A stretch of 7,620 nt of DNA from an uncultured Bacteroidota bacterium (lineage in GTDB: Bacteria > Bacteroidota > Bacteroidia > Chitinophagales > Chitinophagaceae). Position numbers and translations under genes: made by a program. Positions 6,660-7,620 of this stretch are shown here, one piece after another. Numbering within the stretch: position 1 is the first letter of the stretch; each line of letters opens with the position of its first letter. The notes below the pieces were generated by a model that was given only the letters and a program-made list of their open reading frames with translations, did not search any database and was not told where the DNA came from. Location of the stretch: positions 1 through 7,620 of the forward strand of contig CAIWHI010000144.1 in the NCBI GenBank assembly GCA_903912435.1. The letters are read 5' to 3'.

Positions 6660-7157
6660 TTAGTGCGATGAAACATCATCATGGGTGCCATGTTCATCCA
6701 GCAAAGATTTCGCCTTATTAACATCAGTTGCACTACCATGGGCTATAACCAGATACTTACCTGCTACAAGGGCTTCGTGGTACTTCTTAGCATTTTCATC
6801 ACGCACACCCACTGTAGCCAGGGCAGATGCAATACCACCACCTATTAGGCCAAGATCGAAACCGGCAATTGCACCCACAAGGGCTCCGGCACCAAAAAGG
6901 AATCCTACTCCTGGAATAGCGAATACCCCAACACCTGTTAACACACCTAGTGTGGTACCAATAACAGTGCCTGCACCTATACCCCCTGATTTGATTGGAC
7001 TTTTTGGAATTACATGGCCCTTTTCATCCACTACTTCCTCTTGCTCTGTAAGCCCCATAATGGATAGATGGGTAACAGGATAGCCTGAATCTTTCAATTT
7101 TTGTACAGCTTCAACTGCCAGGTCGTGATTGTCGTAAATGCCTATAGTAGCGTTCAT
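6660..7157 (-). CDS. General stress protein 17M-like (YflT-type) protein with glycine-rich membrane segment
   Basis: A 165-residue protein built as a split alpha/beta domain with a glycine-rich insert. Residues 3-35 (TIGIYDNHDLAVEAVQKLKD.., then VTHLSIMG) form a beta-alpha-beta unit typical of the general stress protein 17M / YflT domain. Residues 57-117 are a Gly/Ala-rich hydrophobic stretch (GGIGAGTVIGTTLG, then GFLFGAGALVGAIAGFDLGLIGGG), likely a pair of glycine-zipper membrane helices. Residues 120-156 (KKYHEALVAGKYLVIAHG, then DVNKAKSLLDEHG) give the second half of the fold. The protein ends in His/Asp-rich residues. YflT is heat- and stress-induced in Bacillus, but the molecular role is unknown; membrane association is inferred here. 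A good Bacteroidota promoter lies in the 72-bp gap upstream and a hairpin follows the gene, so it is probably a single-gene unit. Confidence 0.85.
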   Translation of the reverse strand: MNATIGIYDNHDLAVEAVQKLKDSGYPVTHLSIMGLTEQEEVVDEKGHVIPKSPIKSGGIGAGTVIGTTLGVLTGVGVFAIPGVGFLFGAGALVGAIAGFDLGLIGGGIASALATVGVRDENAKKYHEALVAGKYLVIAHGSATDVNKAKSLLDEHGTHDDVSSH

Positions 7158-7176
7158 AAAGTAAATATTTAGGATG

Positions 7177-7207
7177 CAAAATTACAACATAAACCGCTCA
7201 TATTCAA
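7177..7207 (-). promoter_or_regulatory. Bacteroidota-type promoter for the stress-protein gene
   Basis: On the minus strand, TTG (7207-7205), a 20-nt spacer, then TAATTTTG (7184-7177) fits the Bacteroidota consensus TTTG-N19/20-TAnnTTTG, with C in place of the first T of the -33 box. Transcription would begin near 7170, leaving a leader of about 12-15 nt before the ATG at 7157. The element lies wholly within the gap after recQ. Confidence 0.5.
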
Positions 7208-7229
7208 GTATGAAATTGCCATATATAAA

Positions 7230-7620
7230 TTAGTCATCCATGAATATTTCACCATCTGTACCTAACCTAATCACCCAGTCATCAATCAATTCCCTTATCA
7301 CTGATATTACTACCAGTTTTTCATTTTCAGGGTATAATTTTACTACTTCCTCAAAAACAAGTACACTACCCTGTTTCAATTGGGCTACTATGTCGTCCTT
7401 TATTTTCCGTGGGTCCAGACTTTTTTCCAACTTCACACGGCACACATCGCAGTGTTCACAATCTTTCTGGTGCCGCTCACCAAAATAGGCCAGTAATTGC
7501 CTTTCCCTGCAAACTGATGAATTTTGAAGAAAACCTATCATAGCCTCAGTTCGCACCTCATGCCGCTTCCTGAGGATATTTATCCGGCTGAGGTCAATAT
7601 TCAAATACCGGCTATCTACC
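7230..7620 (-). CDS. recQ: RecQ-family ATP-dependent DNA helicase, C-terminal part (5' end outside window)
   Basis: The 3' end of a RecQ DNA helicase. The frame stays open to the right edge (..VDSRYLNIDLSRINILRKRHEV..), so the helicase core lies outside. The RecQ zinc-binding signature is visible: VCRERQLLAYFGERHQKDCEHCDVC. Its four cysteines are codons 32, 49, 52 and 55 counted from the Leu (TTG) codon at 7604-7602. A short alpha/beta tail follows (DPRKIKDDIVAQLKQ, then VISVIRELIDDWVIRLGTDGEIFMDD), and the protein ends about 69 residues after the last zinc Cys. There is no HRDC domain and the winged-helix region is short, as in the shorter RecQ proteins that Bacteroidota carry beside the full-length one. 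RecQ unwinds DNA 3' to 5' in recombination and replication repair. The domain identity is clear; which RecQ paralogue it is cannot be told from this part. Confidence 0.9.
   Translation of the reverse strand, partial: VDSRYLNIDLSRINILRKRHEVRTEAMIGFLQNSSVCRERQLLAYFGERHQKDCEHCDVCRVKLEKSLDPRKIKDDIVAQLKQGSVLVFEEVVKLYPENEKLVVISVIRELIDDWVIRLGTDGEIFMDD

Noticed and set aside
6685..7083. A 132-codon + strand frame rich in Pro/Ala/Thr
   Set aside because: It is the antisense of the Gly/Ala-rich segment of the stress-protein gene, which explains its composition. It has no domain of its own.
7230..7620. RecQ as part of the defence system with the cyclase
   Set aside because: It is more than 6 kb away, on the other strand, separated by unrelated genes and similar in composition to the core genes. 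A housekeeping role is simpler.
1..7620. Transposases, integrases, attachment sites, CRISPR arrays, tRNA or rRNA genes
   Set aside because: None recognised on either strand; the composition change at 688-697 is the only sign of insertion and no flanking direct repeat could be identified inside the window.

Overview
The window looks like a chromosomal segment of a Bacteroidota bacterium, possibly of the Chitinophagaceae/Sphingobacteria type. The main clue is a large secreted beta-propeller protein ending in a type IX secretion (T9SS) type A sorting domain. Supporting clues are signal peptides ending in ..SSAQ or ..IQAQ, a Bacteroidota-style promoter (TTG, about 20 nt, TAnnTTTG), and the near absence of Shine-Dalgarno sequences. 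The family-level guess is weak.

Left edge (1-688, + strand): the 3' part of a stand-alone class III nucleotidyl cyclase. It has the look of the Pycsar anti-phage cyclases (PycC), which make cCMP or cUMP on phage infection to activate a membrane (PycTM) or TIR (PycTIR) effector. It is the only + strand gene and is clearly AT-rich (about 34% GC by hand count over 61-660, against roughly 40-55% in sampled lines of the next gene). No effector follows it, so the partner must lie off the left edge or be missing. The gene ends 8 bp from a convergent peptidase gene, which looks like the edge of an inserted defence cassette.

Middle and right (697-7620, all - strand): a run of ordinary, probably separately transcribed genes. 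In ascending coordinates they are a secreted M28 metallopeptidase with a PA domain, a small protein with a UvrD/PcrA-tail-like SH3/Tudor motif, the ten-Asp-box T9SS propeller protein, an exported L,D-transpeptidase-like protein (YkuD_2 type), a general-stress-protein-17M-like protein with a glycine-rich membrane segment, and the 3' end of a RecQ helicase.

No gap exceeds 300 bp, but several gaps hold structure. There is a cluster of tandem hairpins at about 2136-2219 that looks like a Bacteroidota intergenic repeat. A 32-bp near-perfect palindrome abuts the propeller gene start (5436-5467). Smaller inverted repeats precede the M28 and L,D-transpeptidase genes, and there is a terminator-like hairpin after the stress-protein gene. 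No tRNA, rRNA, CRISPR array or insertion sequence was seen. The most notable content is the Pycsar-type cyclase. The rest is recognisable housekeeping or envelope biology.
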